64,000 nucleotides of DNA from Zoroaster sp. YZ-2022 (taxonomy: Eukaryota > Echinodermata > Asteroidea > Forcipulatida > Zoroasteridae). The position numbers and the translations under genes are program-made. The stretch lies in NCBI GenBank assembly GCA_029582265.1, contig CM055816.1:90301204-90365203 (forward strand), given 5' to 3'. The first letter of the stretch is position 1, and the number at the start of each line of letters is the position of its first letter. Positions 10,610 to 22,399 of the stretch are shown here, one piece after another. The notes under the pieces were generated by a model. That model saw only the letters and a program-made list of their open reading frames with translations. It was not told where the DNA came from and did no database searches.

Positions 10610-10865
10610 CACTCACTGGCCATAAGTATTGCAACATACACCAAAGTTCAGTTTGGAGAACTGTGTTACAATAAAAAAAAAAAAATTATTTACACTACTT
10701 AAGACTTCTTGAAAGTGCCTGTGTTTTGAAGTCAATGTTCTTTTTTACTGTTCTTGCTCGAAAATTATGTAATACACGATCAATGAAATCAGATTAAATG
10801 ATCATCTCACCTGTTACTGTAAATTGCGATTTTGAGCATGTTGCAATACTTTTGGCCAGTAAGTG
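10610..10865. mobile_element. Tc1/mariner-type MITE
   Basis: 256 bp between two TA dinucleotides, with inverted termini CACTCACTGGCCATAAGTAT and ATACTTTTGGCCAGTAAGTG. TA duplication and these termini fit the Tc1/mariner group. There is no transposase frame. Confidence 0.85.
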
Positions 10866-11040
10866 TAGACAGCAGTGAAGGTGCTGGAGAAGCAGAGAGA
10901 TTTTCACATGAAAGTGCCTATCTTCACACACTCTTCAATGCATCAGCTGTACTATATAATACACTTATAATGAAGAAATCACATGGCATTACAGCTACCC
11001 TGGCCATCAACTTCAGATGACTTATCTTTGCAGACTGCTT

Positions 11041-11147
11041 AACAAATGAGCCAGTAATTTTCAATCACCCGCTTTGTTCATCTTACACTAGGACATTGAT
11101 TCCATGACCCGTTGAAAGTTTAATCTGATTGAGATAATGTTGCCCCT
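11041..11147. mobile_element. TTAA-type MITE, right half only
   Basis: Matches the right half of the MITE at 15835-16001 (TACACTAGGACATTGATTCC, then TTGCCCCT before TTAA at 11148). The left terminus is missing. Confidence 0.7.
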
Positions 11148-11151
11148 TTAA

Positions 11152-12314
11152 CCATTAACTTTAATTAAAACATTCTGTTGACTTTCTTTTCATGCACCAG
11201 TAAATGTTTTTTTAAGTGCCAAAGATTTAACAATACTAGCCAAATCCAATTAATGTTAGGGACTACAGGTTCACTTATTTTGTATTTTTGTACTTAAGAA
11301 AAAATTATTCTTTTCATTGCAAATTAGACCTAGAAGTTTGGATAACCTTTATCCTGTATGAAATGGATTATTATTGATGGGTGCAAAATGGATGGAAAAG
11401 GAGTATCATGACCATGACAAAATAAAAGCAAGTGTCATTCAAAAGATAATGTTGTTTCGCATTTCCTTTATTTAAATATCTTATTAATTTTGTGTTTTAA
11501 CGAAGAATGTGTTTTATCAATTTAAATATTTACACAAAACGTTGACAATTAATAACCAACAATTTACTGTTTAAAGATGAGAAAGATTCACAAATTGGTC
11601 TTTGATGTAGGTAGGTTAGATCCAAGGTTGCCTAAAGAGGGTGGAGCTCAAGGTGAGGAGATGGGAAATGAAATAAAACCCCAAAATATTGAAATGAATG
11701 GACAATTTAGAAGTTTTTACATGATCAATTAAATTGGAAAACTTGGGGGGTTAGACGTTCAGGAAAAGTTGGGTTCAGACCTTTTATTCCAGGCAATATT
11801 TTTTTGAACTGGTTCATTTCTTTACAATGACATCAAATATTTCCCAAATATGGAATCCCCTTTCCAAACTCTTCCCTACCTAACTGGACCGATTTGACAG
11901 ATTAGGGTAGGGAAACATTTAAAAAAACATAGCCCATGTGAACTATTCAATTAGTATACAAAAATCTCCATTGAAAATGTAGTTTTCTAAGAATGGCCGA
12001 AAGAGGGCGCTATTTTCATGTCATAGTTCAAATGCAAATAATATGCCAAACTGGCAAATGTTGTGAGTGTGGATTTATATATTAGAATTTACAAGTAATT
12101 GTCTATTCTTAAACTGTTTGTACGCTCATGCCTGATATGCGTCACGAAACTCAATTTCTGAATGCATTTTCATTGCACGCTCCGTGGTCTAGCTAGTCTG
12201 AAGTCAAATCACATGCTGAACTTAACTCCATAGTCGCACTTGGCAACACGGATGCGAATTTTGTCATGAAACTTTTCTGAAGAGAAAACCATATTTACCA
12301 AGTTCAGACTTAAT
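11152..12314. other. No gene seen
   Basis: AT-rich non-coding DNA with no repeat partner elsewhere in the window. Confidence 0.5.
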
Positions 12315-12836
12315 TAAAGAGGGGCTCTAAAGTCAAATTTAGTTTTGTGATTTTCCAATAACGAGTCCTTATTAAAGTGTGAAAAAATTACCCCAAAAAA
12401 ATTAGTCTCTAACCTCACGTTAAAGTGATGTAAAATGTAAAATGTCATTTTATTTGATAACCTTCCTGTGTGAAATTTGTTAACATCCAAAGACAACAGT
12501 GACGTCACATTTCAAATAAATGGATCTCTACATTTTTGTACGGTGAATTTGCAGTTCATTCCTGAATCTCCACAATATTTCATCAAATCGGCGTTGAAAT
12601 TGACTTTTTGACAAACAAAAAATTCCTGTATGGAATGTTGCAGACTCATTTACCGTAAGAAAATAGTGACGTCATGTTTCAAATATCGCTCTGAAAGGGT
12701 ATCAAATAAAATGATATGTTACACCACTTTAAAGTAAAGTTAGAGACTTGTAATTTTTTCACACTTTAATAAGGACTCTATCTATTGGAAAATGAGTGCA
12801 TCACAAAACTGAATTTGACCTTAGAGTGCCTCTTTA
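12315..12836. mobile_element. Fold-back element with long inverted arms
   Basis: The left arm (GAGGGGCTCTAAAGTCAAAT onward) and the right arm (ending GACCTTAGAGTGCCTCTTT) pair over roughly 190 bases with scattered mismatches, around a short centre. Both arms hold a GTGACGTCA block and an ATCAAATAAAATGA-like block. Target duplication is not clear. Non-autonomous; superfamily unknown. Confidence 0.75.
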
Positions 12837-13060
12837 ATGTATTTTTAAACGACTTTAGGTGCTGACGTTATAATATGATGAACAATCAAAGACCTTGAGA
12901 ACGAGCATTCTATTAACCCTAACTCCCTATATAGACAACAAAGCTAGTTGGAGGGTTTTGAATTATTTTTATTGTTTTAATACAATGCCTAGGGAGTTAG
13001 GGTTAAGGATTAGATTTCTTAAATGTTTTGTTTATCATAACTGGGAGAAAGACAATAATC

Positions 13061-13250
13061 TGATAATAAAAAGCTCTTTAATTCATAGTACACTTAAAAT
13101 ATGCTCTTTATTTCTGTTAAATACAAACTTGTACAATGTTAACATTTTGGATTTATTTTGCATTTTTAAACAACTTTAGGTGATGACACCATAACATGAA
13201 CCCCCAAACACCTTGAGTTTGTTTTTTACAAACTCTATACCTCTAGTTCC
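13061..13250. repeat. Direct repeat 1, copy 2
   Basis: Near-identical to 6547-6735. It lies 260 bases before the gene A last exon. Confidence 0.85.
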
Positions 13251-13510
13251 CCAATGATCTTGTAATTTAACCTAAACCAATGAAGTCAATTTATGCTCAG
13301 TATCTAAGAAAGAACAGTTAGTATTTGTGAATGATTACTCTCCCTATATACATTCTACTTATAACAAAATATATATGTCTACTAATCTGTTTAAAAGTCT
13401 AAATCTTTGGAGGGCAGGATTAATCTTTGAATGTACGAACATCTGGTGTTGGTGTCTTGATTCACCAAGTGATTGTAACAATTTTTTGTTTTGGACTTAT
13501 TCATTTTCAG

Positions 13511-13836
13511 ATTACCCGATTTGCTATTCAACGAAAAGCTATTCACCAGATTTGGTTGATGCTAGTAAATACTGCGATGGTATTGGCATGAAAGTGTGCT
13601 CTCTCGATCAGCTTGCCGAGGCATACGACAGTGGTTATACAAATAGGTATTTTGGTCTGGTAACGGAAAAACATATCATGGCAAACATTGAGAAATGCGT
13701 TGCGATACAGTTGAGATTTTGTCATTGCTATGGTTTGCGATATTCAGGTCCAAAAAAGAAAAGTGTGTCGGGTGCTGTTATTTACGACTTTCGAAAAACT
13801 AAAAAGAAACATGTTTACTGTTGCCCAAAAAATTAA
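13511..13836 (+). CDS. Gene A last exon: cysteine-containing secreted domain (Link-like pattern)
   Basis: 326 bases after a textbook acceptor (CATTTTCAG|ATTACCC), read in phase 1, giving 107 residues to TAA. Order: YPICYS, SYSPDLVDASKYC, MKVCSLDQLAEAYDSGY, FGLVTEKH, a central CHC and a terminal VYCC. The A-x3-C, G-M-x-V-C-S, Q-L-x2-A-Y-x2-G-Y and terminal Y-C-C spacing recalls Link modules and C-type lectin folds, although the Trp of Link domains is absent. Gene B's last exon (27115-27443) is clearly homologous and has the same phase. An ATTAAA hexamer overlaps the stop codon. The upstream open frame from 13327 is intron, not coding. Confidence 0.72.
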
Positions 13837-14610
13837 ATAAGCCAATGAACTCGATCGGTTACCGTTATTGAAATGATATAATTAAATTAATATAAAGTGC
13901 ATCAGAGTAAATTAACAAGGTATAATCTAAACTTATCCATTTCACGAGTCAAAGTCATGTGAAATGTATCAAATATATGATACATTTATCATATGTTAAG
14001 AAAGTTATATATCTAGCCTAAGGATCATTGTAAATTGATGTCATAAACGAAAGAAAGTTTACACGCAATAATCTGTCCAATATAACGTAGCAGCTGTGGT
14101 CATGGACAGTCGCTTCAATGGTTAAATTTAAATGAAAACCATCAGTCACCTTCTTTCTGATTATCATGCAATTCCTGATGTTTATAAACAGCGTGCTGAA
14201 CTTAAAAAAAAAGTATATGAAGCTTTTATAGATCAACGATGAACGAACGTGATTAGCGCTGGTCCATGTTAATGGAATAACAGTTCGTCACGCAGTATTT
14301 AACTCAAAGGATAAAGGAGGATGGTGGACATGGGTGATAATGGACAGAGCCGAAAGCGAGACTCTTTATCTTCTTGAGCACGAAACTCCAGATCTACATC
14401 ATGTATTCCAAATTCATAAATGCGCACCTTGATTTCGTTTGGCCATTATTTTATGTATACAATCTAACACATTAACAGTTGGTTGTTATTGATACAAATG
14501 CATGATATTTGATGATCAATAACTTGCTGGGTATATAAAACTTTATTTGGGGCTTGATCGTCTAAGAAAAGTTGTATTTTATTCATGTCTTTATTATTGT
14601 TGATATTATA
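13837..14610. other. No gene seen
   Basis: Downstream flank of gene A. Only short open frames without motifs. Confidence 0.5.
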
Positions 14611-14612
14611 TA

Positions 14613-14850
14613 ATATCGGAACGTGGACCTCCCGTATTGACCGTCCACTAAAGGTTAAATGGACTAATGAAGGACTAAAGTTCCTTGGAGTCCTCCTTGA
14701 AAATACTAAACGTTGCAAACAGCAGAACTGGCAGACTTGTACAACGAAACTTTAGAAAACCCTTGTCCAGTGGAAGGGACATTCGAAAACCTTATCCTGT
14801 CAATGTAAAGTTATCATAGCCAACCAATTAGCTGTTCTGTTCCCGCACAC
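14613..14850 (+). pseudogene. Tx1/L1-like LINE RT fragment
   Basis: One frame reads VKWTNEGLKFLGVLLE, then QNWQTC, then (after an in-frame stop) LVQWKGHSKTLS and KVIIANQLAVLF. This order (WxxEGLKFLGVxL, NW, W at the thumb, VxxxNQL) is typical of the post-catalytic RT region of Tx1/L1-type LINEs. It is isolated and stop-containing, so a relic. It may relate to the ORF1 remnants in the inverted arms. Confidence 0.6.
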
Positions 14851-15830
14851 CACAAATATTTAAATAGTAACTCACGTATTTGAATGGGAAATTACAAACG
14901 GTGTACAAGCCTGTGCATACAGCAAAACAAACAGATAGTTACAACAGAAATATGGAAAGTTCATAAATACATTCAATATGCTTCACTATTTAATATTCTA
15001 TATAATGTAATAACAGGGTAAATATTATTCAATTCAATAAAGAATTATTATTCAACATTGCATAAAGCTATAACTGCCTCGCAGGATTTAAGAAATGCCT
15101 GGGAGTATTTATCAGTCAAAGTCTCAGCAATTATCTATAAGTACGTTATTAAATTTAACAGGCTATGTAACCACTTGAAAGGAATTGGTCGAATTTCCTG
15201 ATTCACACAACTAAATGATACTCTGCTTGATTTGGGTTAAAATACAAATTAAAATAAAAATAAAAACCTTTCTGAGGTGAAATATTTGTTTTTGTTTCAT
15301 TTGTTAATCTTATCAGATGTTATTGTTGGTTTCTTATTTTATGGGGTGTTTCGGGTGTGTACATTGTTTCCCGTCGTTATTTTCTATAAACTTCAACTCT
15401 GAAGGATGTAGATTTAAAAAACAAAGATCTGTCGGATGTTAATATTGTAAATATTGTAAATGTATGACCGAAATGGGTTGCTATACCCCGCATTTTCCTC
15501 CATGTTTTTCCAAAATGTTCATCCTTTGGCCATTAAACTTCGCAAGATGCTCTGTAATCTTATCAGTCCTGGGGCCGGGTAAAATGTTCTTCATCTCTAT
15601 AATATTTAAAAATAAAATCTCAAGAATGCTTTCATCAATCCATTCGCAAATAATTTTCTGATATTTTTTGGGGGACCCCAAAAATAATAGATGTTAATGA
15701 TTGCTTTAGCAACCGTTTATTTTGAACAGGTCCAATTGAATTGTTGACACTAACAGGACAACATCAAATCATTTCACCACTTTCAATGCATTATGGGAAT
15801 CGAATATGGCCGCATTACATTTAAAGGGGC
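14851..15830. other. No gene seen
   Basis: AT-rich flank with no convincing feature. Confidence 0.5.
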
Positions 15831-15834
15831 AGTA

Positions 15835-16001
15835 TCGTCATGATCAACAGGACATGGAGTGCTTCAAAATAATTAAATAAGGTCATATTACCATTGCTGC
15901 TGCATACATGAGCCAGTATTCAGTGACTGTGTTATCATAAACTAGGACATCGATTCCATGCCCTGTTGATAGTATAATCTGATCATGACGATACTGCCCC
16001 T
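15835..16001. mobile_element. TTAA-type (piggyBac-like) MITE, complete
   Basis: 167 bp flanked by TTAA on both sides (15831-15834 and 16002-16005). Inverted termini AGGGGCAGTATCGTCATGAT and ATCATGACGATACTGCCCCT are perfect. A TTAA target duplication is characteristic of piggyBac-type transposition. Other copies: 11041, 24916, 34059 and 55264. Confidence 0.9.
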
Positions 16002-16079
16002 TTAAATGCAATTTCTTATTTTAACACGTTCATGATTTTGTAAAGGTTTTTTCAGATTTGTTTTTGCTCAATATTTAAA

Positions 16080-16480
16080 TTTACGAGATAAAAAAATACT
16101 AATTTTTGGGTCAAAATATTCAAAATAAAAATTACCTAAAACGTGGCTTACAGCGCCATCAAGCGGTGATGTAAGTGACGTCATGTTCATCTGTGTCAGG
16201 CCTGAGAATGAAAACAAAATAATTATTAGTGAAATTTCTTAGGGATGTAACGTTCCACAAGATCTATCAAATTTTCCTCAAACACAGTATACCGAAGCAT
16301 TCTGGAGATATTATAAAAATAAAAGTATGCCCCCAAACTGGCTTGAAAGGATCAACTACAATCAAACCTGATTTCCCATTGTGCTCTATCAAGCATGAGT
16401 ATCAGTCGTACAGCCTTTTGGATATTCTTAGTTTTTTCCCGAAATGACTCCTGCTGAACTAAAATAAATGTGACCTGTGA
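16080..16480. repeat. Degenerate DR2-related sequence
   Basis: Contains AAGCGGTGATGTAAGTGACG, as in the inverted arms (4280), and motifs seen in DR2 copies. Highly diverged. Confidence 0.4.
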
Positions 16481-16534
16481 CCCCAAATTGAGAATCCAAG
16501 TTTACCTATCTACGCTCTACGGGGAGCCTACTAC

Positions 16535-16740
16535 CACCCAGGTCCGGTTGTTCGAGCGTCTATCAGACGTTCTAAACTGATAAACAACTTCGCCTTCCTC
16601 AAACGATGCCGAGACTCTAACCTCATCCCGCCGGGCCTCCAACTTTAAGATCCAGTTCGCAGCCACCATTCACGTCTCATATCCTCCAGCAGCCTACTTC
16701 AGCAGCAGCTTTTTTCAGAGTCCGGCATTCTCATAAAGAC
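16535..16740 (+). pseudogene. Retroelement ORF fragment (Penelope-like N-terminal region?)
   Basis: One frame reads RRSKLINNFAFLKRCRDSNL, then IPPGLQL and a stop. The FLxxCRD-x-LIPxGL signature is one I associate with the region ahead of the RT in Penelope-like and related retroelements. It is short, damaged and GC-richer than its flanks. The family name is inference. Confidence 0.35.
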
Positions 16741-17285
16741 GATCAGAAAATACTGTTCAAAACGGTATCTGTAATCGGATATAACATGTGGTAGAAACAT
16801 TTTGTATGTCTTCATAAAATGTACGCGTGACAATATTCCCAACTTAATAGATTGCTGATGCTGTTAGACGTAAACTATGTTTTGTTAGACTGGACAACAT
16901 TGAGTCATGTGACCACTTCTAATGGATATCGTCCATTTTTGGTGCGGACCAACAATTACAATATTGTCGGTTCATTTGAATTTTGTGTCGGTAAAACCCC
17001 CCACCCCCACCCCTCCAAAAAATGTAAATAAATATAAAACAAAATCCTGTCTACGCCACTGGATTCAGTACGGCCGCTTTTACATTAAAATATTGGGGAC
17101 AATTTACATGAATTCTTTAAAGTTTAAGATTTTTTGGACTTAACATCTTCAAAAGTTTTGTTGGTCATACACTTTATTGATGATCAAAGTGACGCCGCAT
17201 GTTTGGTTGTACAAAAGACAACATGTGTCAAGTTTAATTGTAAAAGCATAAACTGTTTTGAAAATAATGGGGAAAATATTATTTT
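16741..17285. other. No gene seen
   Basis: Non-coding. A C-rich CCCCCCACCCCCACCCCTCC-like tract lies near 17000. Confidence 0.5.
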
Positions 17286-17289
17286 AAAG

Positions 17290-17470
17290 AAGAATTTGAA
17301 AAATCTCTCAAAATGGATATAGCGCCACTGACCTAATAGTGACCTATGGAAGATAGTATGACCTCAACTGAACATAACTACGAAGTTTCATGAAAATAGA
17401 CTGAAGTTTAAAGTAAATACGGAGGGGGTAATGTGTTTCCCAGGACTGAGAACGAAACAAAAAAAGCTTG
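17290..17470 (-). repeat. Dispersed repeat DR2, inverted partial copy
   Basis: On the minus strand it carries the family order: CCTCCGTATTTAC, TGAAACTTCGTAGT, then the TGACCTATGGAAG-type block. Confidence 0.7.
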
Positions 17471-18119
17471 ATCTTTATATGGTTCATTAACTCGGTCTAG
17501 TCTCCGGTGTCAATAGTCATACGACCCCATACCATCCAGAAGACAACGTCCAAACTAAGAGATTAAATCAGAACCTACTGAATATGCTTGGTTCTGTGGA
17601 ATCACAGATGACATGTTTGACAGATATCCTAGTCTAGTGATTGACCATCCACCTGAGTACGACCAATTTGTTAAGAAATTTCGGGAAAGTCTGCTATAGG
17701 CTTACAAAACGGCAAACGACTTCGAAGCGAAGGCAAGAGCGAACCATTTTTTTAAACTTACACTTCAGTGGAAGCAGTAAGTACAACATATCTAGCACAA
17801 GTGATAACATAATGCATTATATCAACCAAGAAAACGGTCAAATGTACCAATAAAAAGTTACTCATAAATTTTTGCAAATTCAAGAATTTCAGTATTGTTC
17901 ATGATTATTTTGTTCACTGAGTTTGTGCTTCCTCATGTACGGTATACTTAATCAATAGTGTGGTAGTATGTGATGATTACAAATGATCATTCTTTTACAT
18001 GAAGTTTTATTGACCAAAATAATGGAGCCAGTTGTGTTAAAAAAAATATATACACAATGTCGATTTACCAATATTATGGAAGAAGTGTTCACCGACAACT
18101 CGCGGCCCTCTGTTAAACA
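17471..18119. other. No gene seen
   Basis: Spacer ahead of the Penelope fragment. Short open frames only. Confidence 0.5.
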
Positions 18120-18870
18120 AAAGTGAACATGAATATTCTGACGCAACCGAAAAACCCATTGCCGTGCTACCGTACATCGGCCACACTTCACACAAGATTC
18201 AGCGTATCCTGAGGGAAGCTGACATTAAGGTCTACTACCGGACTCGAAACAAGTTGGAAACGAAGTTACACACCCACAAGGACAGACATGATCCCAGCCG
18301 TCAAGCTGGGGTCTACCGAATTCCTTGTACTTGTGGGAAAGTGTACATTGGCGAGACCGGCAGAGACCTTACGACCAGGCTCAAGGAACACAAGGCCCAC
18401 GGCCGCAGAGAATGTGACAAATCTGCGATCATCAAACACTCCACCGATTTGGACCATATCATTGACTGGCAGAATGCAAGATCATAGCCCCCGGAAAGCA
18501 CTGGTACACCCGTCGTATCAGAGAGGCTATTGAGATTCATAAACATGACACTGTCCCACAGGACATCGGCTATTTCATCAGCAACATTTGGCATTCAATC
18601 CTACCATCCACCAACACCCACACCCCACTGTCAACTGATACGCCTCAGCGAGCAGGCAACTCACACACAGCAGGCGGAAACACACACAACAAGAACAATG
18701 CCACGGTGGCAACCAATCACAACACATCACACAACAGTAGCACCAATCGGAACACTTCCCATTCTACACATAATCCCAGCAAATACTACTTAAGAGTTGC
18801 ATCGGCAAACCTCTTCATTCTCCTGAAGAAGATTAGAGCAGGCTAATCGAAACGTAGAGAATAACCCGTG
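18120..18870 (+). mobile_element. Penelope-like element, 3' fragment with GIY-YIG endonuclease
   Basis: The frame from about 18150 encodes LPYIGHTSHKIQRILRE and then GVYRIPCTCGKVYIGETG, the GIY-YIG endonuclease motif that marks Penelope-like elements, followed by GRDLTTRLKEH. A one-base deletion near 18481 (in the AAGATCATAG context) causes a premature stop. After it the frame resumes (PGKHWYTRRIREAIEI) and runs to a TAA near 18846, with an Asn/Thr/His-rich tail. The RT domain is missing, so this is a 5'-truncated relic. The 3' end carries a hairpin motif considered separately. Confidence 0.88.
18821..18868 (+). ncRNA. Hammerhead-like motif at the Penelope 3' end
   Basis: ATTCTC, then CTGAAGA, then a perfect stem (GATTAG-AGCAGG-CTAATC), then GAAA, then CGTA, then GAGAAT. 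The first and last blocks pair as helix I, CTGAAGA fits the CUGANGA core and GAAA the second core strand. Penelope-like elements are known to carry minimal hammerhead ribozymes. Helix III would be almost absent here, so activity is doubtful. Confidence 0.4.
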
Positions 18871-19100
18871 AAGTCCCTATGGTTCTCCCTGAACCATATT
18901 AAACCCTTAACTCCCCAAGGTTCACACTGAACCCTATTACTTTCTTAGCGACAGTAGAGAAAAACGAGTTGCCCGAAATTGGTTCTCCCTTGAACCTTTC
19001 TCACTTAACGAAGGTTGAGATACGAGTTGTGCGATACGGTTCTTTTCAGAACCTGTATCTCAGCTTCACGTTAGTTGAGATAAACACATGGTGTTACCGC
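18870..19100 (+). repeat. Series of short GGTTC..GAACC hairpins downstream of Penelope
   Basis: GGTTCTCCCTGAACC, GGTTCACACTGAACC, GGTTCTCCCTTGAACC and GGTTCTTTTCAGAACC follow one another at roughly 45-70-base spacing, with TTGAGATA-type spacers. Similar TTCTTTTCAGAA sequence is present in the giant hairpin at 35.9 kb, so this is probably the Penelope terminal region. Confidence 0.6.
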
Positions 19101-20378
19101 AAACCGAAACGATATCGATATTCCACCATGCAAAGCCTCAAAACTTATATGAATATTCCCGCTCCGTTGTTTCCCTACGAGTAGGGGGGGGGGGGGGGGG
19201 TATTATTTCACTTTTGTGACTTTTTTTTATTCTGCCCCCCTCAAAACATGTACAGGCCTATTAGAAACAAGAATAAATCATTAAAATAAAAAATTGATAT
19301 TTCTAACCCCCTGTACACGTCCCCTGAAAGTTTTGCTTGAAGGGTGTCCTCTGTTGTCAGTTTGACGTAAAGGTTCCCTGACTCCATATGCACTGTAGAG
19401 ACATACATAATGGTGGTTACCAGACTGTGTATGTGATTATGTATCACACATATAATCTAGAATGGTTACTAATCAGGTGTTCGTGGTTTGTTGACATGGT
19501 TGATGGGTTTTAACTCAATTAAGACAATTATATATTTAGGTTAGTAAATGTACACACATCATATCATCTAAAAGGATTGTTTGCTGGCAAAGTTGGGCAG
19601 TGACAGAAGTTATTATCTGTGACCTTAGTTGGGTAAGTTTGTTTTTAATAATAATATTAGTCACCATGCACCCACAAGTATTACTGCAAGAAATGTCCAT
19701 GGGAGTTGTATTTGGGAACATTGTATGACATGCCTGGGACTTGTTATCATCTTAACATGTCGAGGAGTTCGCCCTCCACTCGCGAGTGGCAGAAGTTATT
19801 TATTTCATTGTTTTTCCCAGAAAAAAAGCCACACATGCCTGGGAGTCATTGATATCCTAAAGTGGGCCATTCCACATATCTTAGAAGGGGTGTCAGTTCC
19901 CAGAGCTGTGTAGTTTTGTTTTTCTGGGCTGGAAAATTAATCGCTGCCATATGTCTGTGCACAAAATCAACCATCCATTGTGTACACATAAAGACCTACC
20001 CAGATCTAACCCTCTGATAAGTGAAACCATCTGTTTGGCCTCAGGCTGTGCTCTTTGATGTCTTGCGACAGCCAGAGCCAGTGCCAGTGCCAGGCATAAC
20101 CCCCACCCCCCAGACAGAGTGTCTGGGTTCTGTTACATGTTGTTTACATGCTGGAGAGATAAACTATAACGCTGTTTACTGTGTGTTAGGTCATACAGGA
20201 GAGAGCTAAACTACACAGCCGTCGGGTGTCATCTGGGGTTGAAAATAATACTAGACCATAGCAGGGCATGTGTGGAAGTCATTTGGATGTAAAAAATTAA
20301 TTGGGAATGCATAGATAATAATTGTAATATCATTAATAGGGGTGCCACTGCAAAGTGGAGAGATACCGCCTTCGAACA
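19101..20378. other. No gene seen; poly-G tract at 19185-19200
   Basis: No coding signal. A G homopolymer near 19190 is the only low-complexity feature. Confidence 0.5.
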
Positions 20379-20762
20379 CTCCATCACGCATTTATTTGCA
20401 CTCCAGCAACATGTCACTCGTAAAGGAACCAACTTCAAAACGGAACTGGGGTGACAGGTCTTTTTCTGTCGCGGCTCTGAGACTCTGGAATCATCTTCTA
20501 ACTAAACTCAAATCTTGTCATAGTATAACTAGATTTAAGTCGATGCTTAAAACTCATCTTATGTCACAATTCTTCAAAGATGATGTATATTTGTAATTGC
20601 ATTGTAGGTACATGTACATTTGTATCTCAGTACATAATTTTTGTCCCTATGCTATCATTGTATATTGTTTGTATTCATGTTTTTTCTTTGTTTCCGCGCC
20701 TTGAGCGCCCAGCAGGGTGGATATGTGCGCGCTACAAATAGTTATTATTATTATTATTATTA
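20379..20762 (+). mobile_element. CR1/L2-like LINE, 3' end only
   Basis: Very similar to 1765-2135 of the LINE at the window start, including the last codons of the RT protein (20405-20596), the GTGCGCGCTACAAAT tail and the ATT repeats. The 5' truncation is normal for LINE insertions. Confidence 0.92.
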
Positions 20763-20766
20763 TGAT

Positions 20767-20843
<77 letters not shown>
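20763..20843. repeat. (GAT)n microsatellite
   Basis: Nearly pure GAT trinucleotide run following the ATT tail of the LINE copy, probably expanded from it. Confidence 0.97.
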
Positions 20844-20846
<3 letters not shown>

Positions 20847-20924
20847 ATCCGTTGTTTGATAGTGCTTAGATAGCGCGTTAATCTTGTTGACACTCATGCT
20901 AAAAGAATAAGAATATACTCTAAA

Positions 20925-21240
20925 AAACGAAGTGCTGAATATAGCACCTCAAGTGCAGTAACTATACAAGCTCCTAAAAGTGCTAAAATTAGCACTTGAG
21001 GTGCAGCTATATTCAGCACTTCGTTTCTAGAGTGCATATACAAAGTACACTCGAAGTACTGAATATAGCACTTCAAGTGCTAATTTTAGCACTTTTTAGG
21101 AGCTTGTATAGTGACTGCACTTGAGGTGCTATATTCAGCACTTCACGTGTACTTTGTATATGCACTCTAGAAACGAAGTGCTGAATATAGCTGCACCTCA
21201 AGTGCTAATTTTAGCACTTTTAGGAGCTTGTATAGTGTAC
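20925..21240. repeat. Nested palindrome cluster built on AGTGCTAATTTTAGCACT
   Basis: Arms of about 115 bases (near 20960-21076 and 21120-21236) pair almost perfectly. Inside each arm the palindromic core AAGTGCTAAAATTAGCACTT and the motif GAAGTGCTGAATATAGCAC repeat in both orientations. No open frame spans it. It could form a cruciform; a fold-back transposon is one explanation. Confidence 0.88.
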
Positions 21241-22399
21241 ATACACAAAAACATATTTAATACGTGCATTACAAATATGTTAAACTAAAATAAACACATG
21301 GCTGGGTTGGCTGAAGTTTCATACATGGCTGGGTTGGCTGAAGTTTTTCTTTTAATGGGCTCATGCAATTCATCGTGATTTCGCAAGCTGAGTTTATCCA
21401 ATATTTCTTACGAGAAACTATACAATGACAATTTTCCAGTTTGTTTCAGATATGTTTTACTTAATGTTGTGTTGGAAAATGTTAAAATTTAAAAGTAGAC
21501 AATGATGCAAAATGAACATCAAATTGCATGATACAAAGGAACTGTGATCTTGGTTGCAAAAGTCTGAATCTAACTAGTAACAACAAACACGTTATACACA
21601 AAATATTCTCACTTGTGACAGGAAAGTCTCTCGGCAGAATTGCATGACATGATACATGTATGAGGATTTCCGGAATTGTCGTTTTACCTGTACCTTACGT
21701 TTGGAGGACGTTGTGTGACTGTCGTTGTTGAGAAACATCGGATTTGTCCGAGAAGAAAAATGTCTTTTTTGGATGTGGATATAAAAAACGAATGCAAATT
21801 TACAACACTTACTAAACTCGTATCGACATGACTGATACAATTCCACTACGTGTGCACATACAACACCCACTAAACAGATTCACATGGCCTAACTGTGTTA
21901 CATTCTAAACAGTTGTGTAGCTTGTTACTTGTGTTGTATTTGTAACGTATGAATTTGTGTAACATATTATGTTTTCTACGGTTAAAGATTAACAGTTTGG
22001 GCCATAATAACGCATTCCTAAAGTTGATAATTTGTTTAAATTATAAACAATTATAATCGTCCAAAATACCTTTTGCGAAATTGATTGCCGAACATGAAAA
22101 TAACATTTTAGTGAAAATCTCCAGTCGAAGCAACTCTGCTAAATTGGATGACGAATGTGCATTACTAAAAAGAACGACGTATATGCTAAATTGAATACAA
22201 TGCTATAAATGAATTCGCATGCCTGAAAATGAAACTGAATACTCGAATTCTTAACTCAAAACACAGTAGCAACTGGAACGGCAAAATCGCTTTAATATGA
22301 AGGTATGAAAGTGAAAATTGGCTGCTTATTTGCCGAAATTAACCGGGAAAACCTATACTAGATTGTTGATGCTTTGATGTGTAACATGTGTAACATGCC
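21241..22399. other. No gene seen
   Basis: Contains one short tandem repeat (CATGGCTGGGTTGGCTGAAG twice near 21297 and 21325). Nothing else stands out. Confidence 0.5.

Noticed and set aside
18266..18594. Minus-strand and alternative frames over the Penelope fragment
   Set aside because: Shadows of the GIY-YIG coding strand.
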